Virus record (IMG/VR): IMGVR_UViG_3300009365_003824
Coordinates: 41,942 to 105,941 of that record
Length of the DNA: 64,000 nucleotides
Origin: a virus
Direction: 5' to 3' (one strand)
How positions within the stretch are numbered: the stretch's first letter is position 1; each line of letters begins with the position of its first letter. Below the pieces are notes generated by a model, which was not told the DNA's origin, did not search any database, and worked only from the letters and a program-made list of their open reading frames with translations. Positions 8,745 to 16,438 of the stretch are shown piece by piece. Position numbers and translations under genes: made by a program.

Positions 8745-8781
8745 CCCACTCTACCCCGACAGATGCAAGGGGCAGAGTGGG
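8745..8781 (-). terminator. Strong rho-independent terminator, minus strand
   Basis: Thirteen-base arms (CCCACTCTACCCC and GGGGCAGAGTGGG) with one mismatch and an eleven-base loop. They are followed on the minus strand by a run of eight T (8737-8744 read as A on plus). It ends the small-gene unit at 8801-9263. Confidence 0.85.
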
Positions 8782-8800
8782 CCGACCATGAAAAGGTCTT

Positions 8801-8992
8801 CTATACGGCTACGGCGGCGTCTGTTGATGACCAGCCACGAGATACATCAATGACATATTCGCCCGATTCTAATTCATCTTGGGCCATTTCTTCCGCATCA
8901 GACGAAGAAGGGCAGCTAAACTGCAACTTTCTCCGTTTCGGCCTCTTGGTGTCCAGATTCTTCCTCTCCACGATCACTTGGTAGTTCGGCAT
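8801..8992 (-). CDS. Hypothetical small protein
   Basis: Sixty-three residues beginning MPNYQVIVERKNLDTKR, with an acidic middle (SSSDAEEMAQDELESGEY). The start lies 77 bases inside the preceding minus-strand gene in another frame, and a plausible GA-rich site precedes the ATG. It is directly followed by a strong terminator. No family recognised. The N-terminal alternating pattern suggests a small beta-rich fold. Confidence 0.55.
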   Translation of the reverse strand: MPNYQVIVERKNLDTKRPKRRKLQFSCPSSSDAEEMAQDELESGEYVIDVSRGWSSTDAAVAV

Positions 8993-9263
8993 CTTCCTTT
9001 TTTTCCTCCTCTATCACGTTATTTTGAGTTAGGAACTCCAAAATAACGCTTTCCACGAACTCTAATTGGGCAACTGCCAATGCCTTGCTGAAGGGCATCT
9101 TCTTGCCTAGTTTCTCGCACCGCTCCCAGATTTGTTCACGATCTTCGCAGGCTAACACAGCAGCATCGGTAGTGTAAGAGTAGTCTCCTACCATGCCTCT
9201 ACGGATAGCGTGCTCAATACGAACAGTAAGCGGGCGCACGTCGGAAGGTTTTATCTTATCCAT
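8916..9263 (-). CDS. Hypothetical protein with acidic tail
   Basis: A 115-residue protein with an N-terminal helical region (KPSDVRPLTVRIEHAIRRGM) and a central segment KMPFSKALAVAQLEFVESVI. The last 35 residues are strongly acidic and Glu-rich. The tail coding region overlaps the next small gene in another frame. No known family; a protein-protein interaction role is a guess. Confidence 0.6.
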   Translation of the reverse strand: MDKIKPSDVRPLTVRIEHAIRRGMVGDYSYTTDAAVLACEDREQIWERCEKLGKKMPFSKALAVAQLEFVESVILEFLTQNNVIEEEKKEDAELPSDRGEEESGHQEAETEKVAV

Positions 9264-9347
9264 TTGCGCAGACTCGCTATAAACACATTATTGGACATTA
9301 CCAACATGTTAGCATAAATAGCGATAAAGTGAAGGAAAGAGCTTGAT

Positions 9348-9788
9348 TTAACCTAGAAAATCCACACCATCAACGGGTTCTTCGTTCAACAGTACGTCCT
9401 CAGAAGATTCATTGCACTTATCATCACAGCAAGGAGTCTCATTGAGAGGCTTGGTTTCTGGTTTTACTACTACTTGCTCAACTTTGCCTTCTGTAGTCAC
9501 AGTATCAGGTTGATCTAAGATTAATTTCTCTTCTTGCATTTTTTGTTGCTCCTCAGTGATCAATGCTCTCACCAATCGAATTTCGTTCGTTTTTACCATT
9601 TCCATAAAGTAGGAATCACCTTGAAATTCTGCCCCTGGTGCTACTGTCTTGGTGCCATCGTCCAATGGCTTAGGTAGCATCAAGGTGGCATCATTGTGGT
9701 TCCTGTAGACATACACGCCAGTTCCTCTTCTGGCTTGTTCAATCTTTTTATGCCTGTATTCTCTGGCTTCATACTTGTTTAGCTTCAT
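9348..9788 (-). CDS. Hypothetical protein, possible structural
   Basis: A 146-residue protein. The first 85 residues look folded (GTGVYVYRNHNDATLMLPKP, then GAEFQGDSYFMEMV), in the style of small phage capsid-associated proteins. The rest is Glu/Val/Pro-rich and probably disordered, with a CCDDKC cluster. A clear AGGAG-type site precedes ATG 9788 (the plus strand reads tctcctt). It is divergent from the gene at 9876, with a TATATA element at 9831 between them. Confidence 0.6.
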   Translation of the reverse strand: MKLNKYEAREYRHKKIEQARRGTGVYVYRNHNDATLMLPKPLDDGTKTVAPGAEFQGDSYFMEMVKTNEIRLVRALITEEQQKMQEEKLILDQPDTVTTEGKVEQVVVKPETKPLNETPCCDDKCNESSEDVLLNEEPVDGVDFLG

Positions 9789-9875
9789 GTTTTCTCCTTT
9801 TTGGTTTAGATTTTTAAACCAATCGTCTTAGTATATAGTAGTAGCTCGGCTAAATTATTAAGAAAGGATGTTAGT

Positions 9876-10196
9876 ATGAATAAGCCCCCTAAATGGTCGC
9901 AAATCTACCCACAGGGAACTGCGAAAGGAGACGAAGAGCAACACTTCTTTGTTGTTCTATCAAGAGGCAAATACGACTTTCTGAGTATTGCCCAAATTGC
10001 TCAAGAATCTAAATTGAGCAAGAAGCGAGTGGAAGAAATCATAGAAAAATACTACACCTTAAATGTGGTGCTACAAAATCCAGAAAACGAAGATCAATGG
10101 GGATATTGGGAAAGATGTGAAAGTCTGCTGCCCGAAGAAAAGCCCAGTATCTCCCGAACCGATAAAGAATCGAGAATCAAAAAGGCACGATTATAA
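9876..10196 (+). CDS. Winged-helix-type small DNA-binding protein
   Basis: A 106-residue protein with a helix-turn-helix-like region at about residues 37-65 (SIAQIAQESKLSKKRVEEII), then a strand pair (LNVVLQNPENEDQWGYWE) that could be the wing, and a basic C-terminus (ESRIKKARL). It probably binds DNA as a regulator. It ends just before a strong terminator. No specific family recognised. Confidence 0.65.
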   Translation: MNKPPKWSQIYPQGTAKGDEEQHFFVVLSRGKYDFLSIAQIAQESKLSKKRVEEIIEKYYTLNVVLQNPENEDQWGYWERCESLLPEEKPSISRTDKESRIKKARL

Positions 10197-10204
10197 AGAA
10201 AAAA

Positions 10205-10234
10205 AGCAAGCCCGCGCAAGCGGGCTTGCTTTTC
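10205..10234 (+). terminator. Rho-independent terminator
   Basis: Perfect 11-bp stem AGCAAGCCCGC / GCGGGCTTGCT with a GCAA tetraloop, followed by TTTT, eight bases after the stop at 10196. A-rich flanking bases allow it to act on the other strand as well. Confidence 0.9.
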
Positions 10235-10257
10235 TCATATTATAAAATCAATATTGC

Positions 10258-10479
10258 TTAGGCGTTCTTGCCGGTTAATTGGCCATCAGCCGTCGCAGAT
10301 GTTGGGTTGAAATACTTGTGCGGATATTGTGCTCTAACATATGCGTCAGGATAGTTCTTGCTCGACCCGGCTCTATGGGTGTTTTCACTAGAATCCTCTG
10401 TGCTTTCTCCACCAGCTATGGTGTTCAGCAAATCTGTTTTAGCATTATCTTCTTCTACCCATTGGCGAAACGTTTTCAT
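10258..10479 (-). CDS. Small protein with capsid-targeting-type leader
   Basis: Seventy-three residues starting MKTFRQWVEEDNAK. The first ten residues match the leader shared by many proteins of this window and resemble the T4 internal-protein capsid-targeting sequence; cleavage would be expected after WVE or VEE. The remainder is polar, low in hydrophobic residues and likely disordered (GGESTEDSSENTHRAGSS). A good site (GAGAGGAT) precedes the ATG, and a TATATA element lies about 40 bases upstream. Proposed role: minor internal head protein. Confidence 0.65.
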   Translation of the reverse strand: MKTFRQWVEEDNAKTDLLNTIAGGESTEDSSENTHRAGSSKNYPDAYVRAQYPHKYFNPTSATADGQLTGKNA

Positions 10480-10624
10480 AATTTATCCTCTCTAAATCAA
10501 CTGGGGATCTCAGTTCATTATATATAGCCCCCAGTTTCATTTTTTATTCGTTATTACCAATCCATTTTTGTGCGCTCATAAGGATAAATATATTGGGGAG
10601 CACAATCAAAGGAGGATATTTATT

Positions 10625-10894
10625 ATGAAATTCGATAAAAACACACTAGCAATTATTGCTTTGGCATTGGGTGCTGTCTGTGCTTATTTCTGGATGCAAG
10701 ACCAAAAAGGAAATACGCCACCGCCACAACAACCTAATGCACAATCTCCATTTGGTCAAAATTGGATGCCGTCGCAGCAACAGGTTCCACCGGGACAGCC
10801 GCCGCAACAACAGGTTCCACCACAGTCACCACCGCAACAGGGGCCTCCGCAGCAAATGCCACCGGAACAGCCTTTTCCACCGAGAGGAGGGTGA
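10625..10894 (+). CDS. Membrane-anchored Pro/Gln-rich protein
   Basis: An 89-residue protein. One transmembrane helix at about residues 7-23 (TLAIIALALGAVCAYFWM) is followed by an extended Pro/Gln linker rich in PPQQ units and no folded domain. ATG 10625 follows a strong AAAGGAGG site. The architecture (N-terminal anchor plus PQ linker) recurs at 24944 and 26184, where domains follow the linker. It may sit in the host inner membrane with the linker outside. Function unknown. Confidence 0.75.
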   Translation: MKFDKNTLAIIALALGAVCAYFWMQDQKGNTPPPQQPNAQSPFGQNWMPSQQQVPPGQPPQQQVPPQSPPQQGPPQQMPPEQPFPPRGG

Positions 10895-10951
10895 AAGCCT
10901 GGGTTTTACACTAATCACGGTAGTTTACTAGATTGGAAGATATATAATTAA

Positions 10952-11110
10952 ATGGCATGTGGAAATTGTGGAAAAAAAGGCACAGTCAGAATGAGAACTT
11001 ATGACTGGGAAAAGAGTCGCAAACGGGCTAAAGCTATCATCAAGCGAAAGCGTGAGATGAGTCATTATCATGCTAAGGCCCGAATGGTTTTCAATAAAAT
11101 GCATTTGTGA
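10952..11110 (+). CDS. Tiny basic zinc-knuckle-like protein
   Basis: Fifty-two residues, MACGNCGKKGTVRMRTYDWE then a very basic helix (KSRKRAKAIIKRKREM). The CxxC near the N-terminus could bind metal as a dimer. It precedes another small Cys-containing basic protein by ten bases. The basic composition suggests nucleic-acid binding. No family recognised. Confidence 0.55.
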   Translation: MACGNCGKKGTVRMRTYDWEKSRKRAKAIIKRKREMSHYHAKARMVFNKMHL

Positions 11111-11120
11111 GGTAAAAATT

Positions 11121-11369
11121 ATGGGATGTGGTTGTAATAAAAGTGTTCGTAGTACTGGTAGTAGAACCAAAATGACTGTAGCCAGGGCCAGCAGAGTTGT
11201 GTCATCTTCTAAAAGCACTAGAGCCAGCAGGATGATCCCTCAATCAGTGTTGAAACAACAAGCTGCCAAGCAGGCTGAATTAGAACAAGGAACTTCCGCA
11301 CTAGAAAAACAACGCAAGTTGAGAGACATAAGAAGAAGAATTATTGCTCAAAAACTAGGACACCATTAG
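11121..11369 (+). CDS. Small basic Ser/Arg-rich protein
   Basis: Eighty-two residues beginning MGCGCNKSVRSTGSRTK, with a Ser/Arg/Lys-rich first half and a charged helix at the C-terminus (ALEKQRKLRDIRRRI). ATG 11121 is chosen over an upstream extension because it follows a GTGAGG site and gives the Cys-rich start parallel to the gene before it. Probably nucleic-acid binding. It overlaps the opposite-strand gene by four bases at the tail. Confidence 0.6.
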   Translation: MGCGCNKSVRSTGSRTKMTVARASRVVSSSKSTRASRMIPQSVLKQQAAKQAELEQGTSALEKQRKLRDIRRRIIAQKLGHH

Positions 11370-12196
11370 TTTTCTGCCATGTTTACGGTGTCTTTCATAT
11401 ATGGCATTACCCAGTTGTTTGGATCAACCACAAGGTTGACTGAGGTATTGCTAAAGGACCAGTAGAGCGTTTTGTTTTCCTCATACCAACAAATCTTCAT
11501 CTCTTTTGGAACCAAAAATCCGTTCACTGATTGAAAGCTCAAGACTTCTGAACTTGCTATTCCATTATCAGATAAGTCCAACAAATAGTGTCCTATTATT
11601 GCTTTTTTCTCTGCATCAATGAGAGTTATTTTCTTAACCCAATTGCCCGTTGAAGCACTCACTTTTCTTTCTTCAACTAGGATATATTTCTCATTTCTCT
11701 TGATTTTATCTGGCAGTTCTATTACCCCAACATTTAGACATTCTATCATCCACAAAGGGTGAAACGGGGTTTTAAGGCGTGTCTTGTGAAGACTTGCGTG
11801 TTCTGAATAATACAGCGCAGGAGGCTTCATACGCCTTGACCAGAACCAAAATATGTTATTAGTTGAGCCGACATCTAATTCTCTTCCAGTGATAGAATTA
11901 GCAAGCATCCTAAAATTAAGATCCTTTTCGTAGGCAATGGAACCTCTAAGATTGAAGGGGCTATCAACTATGTCTATGGCAACATCTGTTTTCATTGTCC
12001 TCAGCAGTTTATTGTGAGCATTTATTTCGTGAAATAATTGCAACACCTTTTGCTTCTCTGAGGTTTCTTGTGGCTCTAAATTGGCAACACCACCAGCACT
12101 CAAATAATGAGAAGAAGGTGGTGATCCCTGGAAATTAATATACCAGAAAAACACAATTGCCAAAATCATTATGGTTATTACTAAAATCTTCTGCAA
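11366..12196 (-). CDS. Membrane-anchored LolA-like protein of planctomycete style
   Basis: A 276-residue protein with an N-terminal signal-anchor (ILVITIMILAIVFFWYI, residues 4-20). It continues with a beta-rich region containing FRMLANSITGRELDVGSTNN and IFWFWSRRMKPPALYYSE. A segment of this form, a strand pair followed by a glycine-serine-asparagine turn and FWFW with PPALYY, is one I associate with LolA-like outer-membrane lipoprotein carriers of Planctomycetota. It would act in the periplasm or envelope. Unusual for a phage and a possible pointer to the host. Fold assignment is tentative. Confidence 0.55.
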   Translation of the reverse strand: MQKILVITIMILAIVFFWYINFQGSPPSSHYLSAGGVANLEPQETSEKQKVLQLFHEINAHNKLLRTMKTDVAIDIVDSPFNLRGSIAYEKDLNFRMLANSITGRELDVGSTNNIFWFWSRRMKPPALYYSEHASLHKTRLKTPFHPLWMIECLNVGVIELPDKIKRNEKYILVEERKVSASTGNWVKKITLIDAEKKAIIGHYLLDLSDNGIASSEVLSFQSVNGFLVPKEMKICWYEENKTLYWSFSNTSVNLVVDPNNWVMPYMKDTVNMAEN

Positions 12197-12606
12197 CGGT
12201 AGTACCTCACACCAAAACAGCCCAACAACCTTCGCAAGGGTCGTCTATGACGTATATACTTAAATGGTCTACATCTATGACGAGTAACGCATGGTTTTTT
12301 AACACAAGTGGGCGTTTCCACGAAGGTATTACAAATTAACAACCCTTCTCCGTTTGAAGGGGTGAATTCCTGATAAGGGACATATTCGATGTATTCATCT
12401 TCATATTCCCTTAGTTCCAATCCAATTAAAGGTTCTTCATTAGGTTTCCTTGAAGAAAAATCACATAATTCCAAACCCACGATTTGATGATTGGTGTTTG
12501 CCACAACCGCTCTTTTTGGCGGTATATTCAAAATATGTTCTGTAATATAAGGCAGGTTCATCAATGCGGCCAGAAATACCGCAATTCCTGCGAGCGTGTT
12601 TTTCAT
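12181..12606 (-). CDS. Secreted Cys/Arg-rich hypothetical protein
   Basis: A 141-residue protein with a signal-peptide-like N-terminus (MKNTLAGIAVFLAALMNLPY), an acidic middle (ELREYEDEYIEYVPYQEF) and a Cys/Arg-rich tail (CVKKPCVTRHRCRPFKYIRH). The start follows a GGGAGGG site. It overlaps the LolA-like gene by 16 bases, so the two may be made together and act in the envelope. No family recognised. Confidence 0.6.
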   Translation of the reverse strand: MKNTLAGIAVFLAALMNLPYITEHILNIPPKRAVVANTNHQIVGLELCDFSSRKPNEEPLIGLELREYEDEYIEYVPYQEFTPSNGEGLLICNTFVETPTCVKKPCVTRHRCRPFKYIRHRRPLRRLLGCFGVRYYRCRRF

Positions 12607-12682
12607 AGAGTCCCTCCCAAAAAATACGTTCGTTATTATATATATCCTTACTGAGCTTGGTTTTTACGTTGGAGAAAAAAAC

Positions 12683-13450
12683 ATGTTATCATACGAAAAA
12701 TGGAAAGTGATTAGTGAGTCTATGGGTGGAGCAATTCCTCTTGGTATTAAAACTCCCGAAACTATCGGAGTGGTTGGAAATATCACAGAGCCAGTTGAGC
12801 CTCTTGACTTTGAAGCTGAACTTGAGGAAGCTAAGAAATGCCTTAAGAAAAAAATGGACGGCGACGTTCCATCTCCTGATGATGAAGGTGGAGATAAGCC
12901 TCCTTTCCTTAAGAAAAAAGGAAGTCCAGATGATGCCGAAGCCGATGATGGCGGCGAAGAACCGGGCGGCGATGAAGATGAAAGCGGCGATGAGCCTTCA
13001 GGTGATGCTGATGCTGGTTCCGATGACTCTTCTGATTCCGATTCCGATTCCAGTGGTGACGATGAAAAAGTAGATCCAAAAGCAAAACCCACTTTATTCC
13101 AAAAGAAAAAGCAAAAGAAGGGCATGAAGAAGAATATGAAAAAGGAAGACAACGAATTCCTTAGTCGCTTCAAAAGCCTGCATAAGCAATTGGGATATGA
13201 TCCTAACCAAAGACATTGGGATGGACTTAGTGAAGATGCTGTATATCCCGAATCAGACCCGAATCAAGGTCTGGCTGATATACAACCGGAAGTACCAGAC
13301 AATCCGCAGCCCGGTGAAGTAGGATTTTCTCCTTACAGTAAAGTGGCAGGTTTGGGTGCTGAATATGAAGAGTCTACAAAAAATCTTGTAGATGCCATAC
13401 TCAACGACTCAAGAGTGCCAGAAGAAGTTAAAAATGATTTGCGTGGTTAA
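12683..13450 (+). CDS. Acidic linker protein, candidate internal head protein
   Basis: A 255-residue protein from ATG 12683 after TTGGAGAA. It starts MLSYEKWKVISESMGG, a variant of the shared leader with an ISE cleavage-type motif. A strongly acidic Asp/Ser/Gly tract follows (about residues 70-135), then a basic patch (KKKQKKGMKKNMKKED) and a folded-looking C-terminus (LSRFKSLHKQLGYDPNQ). The acid-then-base design is that of disordered, nucleic-acid or scaffold interacting proteins. Packaging is an inference from the leader. Confidence 0.6.
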   Translation: MLSYEKWKVISESMGGAIPLGIKTPETIGVVGNITEPVEPLDFEAELEEAKKCLKKKMDGDVPSPDDEGGDKPPFLKKKGSPDDAEADDGGEEPGGDEDESGDEPSGDADAGSDDSSDSDSDSSGDDEKVDPKAKPTLFQKKKQKKGMKKNMKKEDNEFLSRFKSLHKQLGYDPNQRHWDGLSEDAVYPESDPNQGLADIQPEVPDNPQPGEVGFSPYSKVAGLGAEYEESTKNLVDAILNDSRVPEEVKNDLRG

Positions 13451-14364
13451 ATATAATCGCGTATTCCGTCCATAAGACTATACTCAGGGGAAAAGCCCAA
13501 GATTTCTTGGGCTTTTTTCATGTCTGTATGAACATTGTCTTGGTAGGTCTTTGGATCGGGATTTTCAACATATTCAATTTTCTTAAATGGCTCTCTGGGT
13601 CGTGGCATCTTCGTCTTTAAATGCAGTTGTAATGCCCCTACAACCTCATTGAAGCTAATAGGATCGCCAGTTGCACAATTAAATATAGCAGTTCCATTGA
13701 ATTCAGCAGCAAGCAGGTTGGCTCTTACCGCATCTTTCACATAAAGCCACTCTCTTTTTTCTTCCCCATTTCCGAACAATACAGGGGCTTCGCCTCGTTT
13801 TATTTTATTGGCCAGCTTTGTAATCATGCTCATTCTAGGCCCTTTGTGCTCTTCTCCTGGGCCATACACATTGCAGTATCTCAAACCTACAATTGAAATG
13901 TCGGGATGTCTTGAGGCAAATGATATTGCGTATTGATCTAGCCTATATTTGGACATTCCATAGACATTCAGTGGATTACATTCGTCTGTTTCTTTGAATG
14001 GGTCGTGATCTTTGGTGAATCCTCTACCATAGACAGCAGTTGATGAGGCATAAACGAATTTACAACAATTGCTGTTTAGTTTGAGTGCGTTAAAAAGATC
14101 CGTAGTTGCATATAGATTTGAACGCAACATTAAGTTATGATCGGTCTCTGTTGTCTTGTTGTTGGCGGCTTGGTGGAAACAAACATCCACCCCCTCGACA
14201 CGTCGCCAATCTATGCCATTCAAATCGTGTGGCAAAAATTCGGTTCCTTCAGGAACTCTTTCAGGACAACTCCCAGTAACTAGAACCTCATGGCCTTGTT
14301 TTACAAGTTCTGAAGCTAAGTGGTGTCCAACGAAGCCCGTTCCGCCAGTAACTAATGCTTTCAT
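13447..14364 (-). CDS. NAD-dependent sugar epimerase/dehydratase (SDR family)
   Basis: Extended short-chain dehydrogenase acting on a nucleotide sugar. The Rossmann motif VTGGTGFVGHHLA is at the N-terminus (GxxGxxG), the active-site serine/threonine region is VYASSTAVYGRG and the YxxxK pair is YGMSKYRLDQ. GLRYCNVYGPG and REWLYVKDAVRA are the usual downstream epimerase motifs. A length of 305 residues is normal. It is probably a UDP-glucose or UDP-glucuronate 4-epimerase; the substrate is not fixed by sequence alone. It overlaps the previous gene tail-to-tail by four bases. Confidence 0.9.
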   Translation of the reverse strand: MKALVTGGTGFVGHHLASELVKQGHEVLVTGSCPERVPEGTEFLPHDLNGIDWRRVEGVDVCFHQAANNKTTETDHNLMLRSNLYATTDLFNALKLNSNCCKFVYASSTAVYGRGFTKDHDPFKETDECNPLNVYGMSKYRLDQYAISFASRHPDISIVGLRYCNVYGPGEEHKGPRMSMITKLANKIKRGEAPVLFGNGEEKREWLYVKDAVRANLLAAEFNGTAIFNCATGDPISFNEVVGALQLHLKTKMPRPREPFKKIEYVENPDPKTYQDNVHTDMKKAQEILGFSPEYSLMDGIRDYI

Positions 14365-14400
14365 GATCGCCTCTATTTATGTTGGTTTAATAGAGGGAAG

Positions 14401-14553
14401 TTATTGTTTTTTTGAATGAAATACTTCGGGACGGGGTGCCCATTGGGGGCCTTTTCGCTCTTTTCCACCAACTCTGAGACGATCCATCTTGTCAGTTATT
14501 TCTTTTTTATTTATACTCTGTTCTTGGAGAGCTAACCATTGCTTAAAAGTCAT
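14401..14553 (-). CDS. Fifty-residue protein with capsid-targeting-type leader
   Basis: A small gene of 50 codons beginning MTFKQWLALQEQSINKK and ending in a basic, Pro-rich tail (GKERKGPQWAPRPEVFHSKK). The first eight residues match the leader family of this window. The start ATG at 14553 lies ten bases from the divergent PrimPol-like gene. TATAAATA on the minus strand (14508-14515) lies inside the gene. Confidence 0.6.
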   Translation of the reverse strand: MTFKQWLALQEQSINKKEITDKMDRLRVGGKERKGPQWAPRPEVFHSKKQ

Positions 14554-14563
14554 ATGAGTATCT

Positions 14564-15256
14564 ATGGACACAATCAAGCATTTTGAAAATTACATCAAAG
14601 CAGGGTTTCAAGTTATCCCTTTGCATCCCAATACTAAAATTCCAATTGGCAAGAAGTGGAATGAAAATTGGAGTGAAAGAGGCGCACGTAGTCTCTTTCA
14701 ATTTCACGTTGGAGCCAATTTAGGAATTTTACTGGGAACTGTTGTTGATGTTGAAGGCGATACCATTGAAGCTAATGAATTGATTGATGAACTGATCGGT
14801 GATTATCCTCACCCTTCATATCGGGGTTCCAAGTCAACTCACCACTTATTTCAGAATCCAGATAAGGGTTTGACTAGAATATCCAAAAATGGAATTGAAT
14901 TCAGGGCTTTCAAGCACCAATCTGTCCTTCCTCCTAGCATCCACCCAGATGGCTCTCAATACAAGTGGTTGACTGACTTTTTTCCTATACCACCAATGCC
15001 TCCCGCTCTATTGGAGCTATATGGTGAATTTCAAGCAGTACCAAAAACGTGTCCTCCGAGGAAGCCGAGACATGATTTAATCATAATCCAGTGTCCTTGT
15101 TGTCATAAGAAAATAAAGATGAATCGCACGCGGTATAAACGAGAAAAGGCCGCTTTTAGGGAGAGGCGGGAAGAGTGGTGTTGCTCTAAGTGTAGAAGAT
15201 TTGATATTCGTCCTTCATGTAGAAGGATCAAAAAACAGATGCGACTTAATAAATAA
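14564..15256 (+). CDS. PrimPol-like protein (bifunctional primase/polymerase N-terminal domain) with zinc finger
   Basis: A 230-residue protein. Residues 1-150 fit the primase-polymerase domain: YIKAGFQVIPLHPNTKIPIG, then GANLGILLGTVVDVEGD with the metal-binding acidic pair, then RGSKSTHHLF with the catalytic histidine region. The C-terminal 60 residues hold a CPCCHKK and a CCSKC pair, a probable zinc ribbon, in a basic context. It would make primers or short DNA during replication. It is stand-alone, without a helicase fused. Divergent from the leader gene at 14553. Confidence 0.75.
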   Translation: MDTIKHFENYIKAGFQVIPLHPNTKIPIGKKWNENWSERGARSLFQFHVGANLGILLGTVVDVEGDTIEANELIDELIGDYPHPSYRGSKSTHHLFQNPDKGLTRISKNGIEFRAFKHQSVLPPSIHPDGSQYKWLTDFFPIPPMPPALLELYGEFQAVPKTCPPRKPRHDLIIIQCPCCHKKIKMNRTRYKREKAAFRERREEWCCSKCRRFDIRPSCRRIKKQMRLNK

Positions 15257-15260
15257 CATC

Positions 15261-15557
15261 ATGGATTTCAAGACATTTTTTTATAAAATAGCCCCTTCTG
15301 AAAAAGAGAGGGCAGCGATACAGAAGTATCAACAAGGCACTCCAGTAATGGATATTGTTCAGGAGTTTGGATTTACTTCTATGGGTAAATTCTATGAGAT
15401 GCTAAAGGAAAATGGCATTGGAGCTAATCGTTTAAAACAAAAACATGAGTTAATTGGCTATTTCCACAATGGTGGCTATAACACGCACCAGATAGCTGAT
15501 TTGGTTGATATGTCAGAACGAGCCGTTCGAGATTTTGTTCGCAAATTAAGAGACTAA
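15261..15557 (+). CDS. Helix-turn-helix protein
   Basis: A 98-residue protein from ATG 15261, five bases after the PrimPol stop. Two consecutive HTH-like units can be seen: KYQQGTPVMDIVQEFGFTSM and YNTHQIADLVDMSERAVRDF. The N-terminus MDFKTFFYKI distantly resembles the shared leader but lacks a clear cleavage motif. It probably binds DNA as a regulator; it might also be a recognition module of a mobile element. Confidence 0.65.
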   Translation: MDFKTFFYKIAPSEKERAAIQKYQQGTPVMDIVQEFGFTSMGKFYEMLKENGIGANRLKQKHELIGYFHNGGYNTHQIADLVDMSERAVRDFVRKLRD

Positions 15558-15558
15558 C

Positions 15559-16413
15559 ATGCCAATAAAAGAAGAGATAGTTTGGGTATTATCTGGTGGC
15601 CGCTCCAATCGTAATGTAAATGATTCCTTGGGCGGTGAGCCTTCTACTACAATCATAATGGATGGATTAAATAATCTTTTTGATGATGTAACCCGCTTAG
15701 AGATGAAACGAGGTAATGTAGACTATCGTTGTTTTTATGTTAAAAATGGCTCTAAACAAACTTGGCAAAACATCCAGGTTTACATCAAAAGTCAAGTAGA
15801 AGATGGGGCTTTTGGGTATTTGGGAGTAGGTTTAGCAGATGAAGAACAACAATTCAGCGTAATCGCTGATGCTGATGTTACAGGTGGTTATTTTACTTTT
15901 GATTTTGACACTGATCTTAATGTTCGAGTTGATCACGATAGTGATTTAGATACATGGGCTGCTAACTTTGAAACAGCCCTTAAAGGAATCAGGCAGTTAA
16001 GAGATGTTCAGGTTACTGGCCATTATTTCCCAGATCATTCTACTCCATATTATCAAAACAAAACATTTTACACTTTTAGAATTTTATTTTTAGGTCGTGA
16101 CGGCAAGAGAAATCAATCTCTAATTGAACCAAATCAAAACAATATCACTGGAATTAACGTTAATTTATCTTCAGATAAAGTCATTTCTGGTGCCCCTTGT
16201 AATTCTGTAGCAGTCCAAGTAGCGGCAGAAAACCAACGCCCTGATAATGTGGTTTTTAACCTGACCAGTAGGGATGCACCTATCCAGTTAGGAGATTTAA
16301 AACCTGATGAATATGTGCCAATTTGGTTGATGCGTGAGAATTTTCCTGATGACACTGAAAAAAGAAATGATAAAATTACAGTTGCTATTCGAGGCGCATC
16401 GACTGTAATATAA
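15559..16413 (+). CDS. Putative virion structural protein
   Basis: A 284-residue beta-rich protein without signal peptide. The N-terminus IVWVLSGGRSNRNVNDSLGG has the style of phage fibre or baseplate-associated proteins. The rest contains repeated short strands (VDYRCFYVKNGSKQTWQNIQ; VPIWLMRENFPDDTEKRN) resembling an Ig-like or jelly-roll domain. It starts one base after the HTH gene stop. Structural role is inferred from composition only. Confidence 0.45.
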   Translation: MPIKEEIVWVLSGGRSNRNVNDSLGGEPSTTIIMDGLNNLFDDVTRLEMKRGNVDYRCFYVKNGSKQTWQNIQVYIKSQVEDGAFGYLGVGLADEEQQFSVIADADVTGGYFTFDFDTDLNVRVDHDSDLDTWAANFETALKGIRQLRDVQVTGHYFPDHSTPYYQNKTFYTFRILFLGRDGKRNQSLIEPNQNNITGINVNLSSDKVISGAPCNSVAVQVAAENQRPDNVVFNLTSRDAPIQLGDLKPDEYVPIWLMRENFPDDTEKRNDKITVAIRGASTVI

Positions 16414-16438
16414 CTCTTTTAGTGTAGGAGAAATATAA

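Noticed and set aside
9348-9788. Assigning the MKLNKYEAREY protein to the packaging-leader family
   Set aside because: It lacks the F-x-x-[WF]-[LV]-E pattern; only the MK start is shared.
12664-13173. Long minus-strand open frame rich in Ser and Pro opposite the acidic linker gene
   Set aside because: It mirrors the Asp/Ser-rich coding sequence of 12683-13450 and its low-complexity product is an expected shadow; no ribosome site or neighbours support it.
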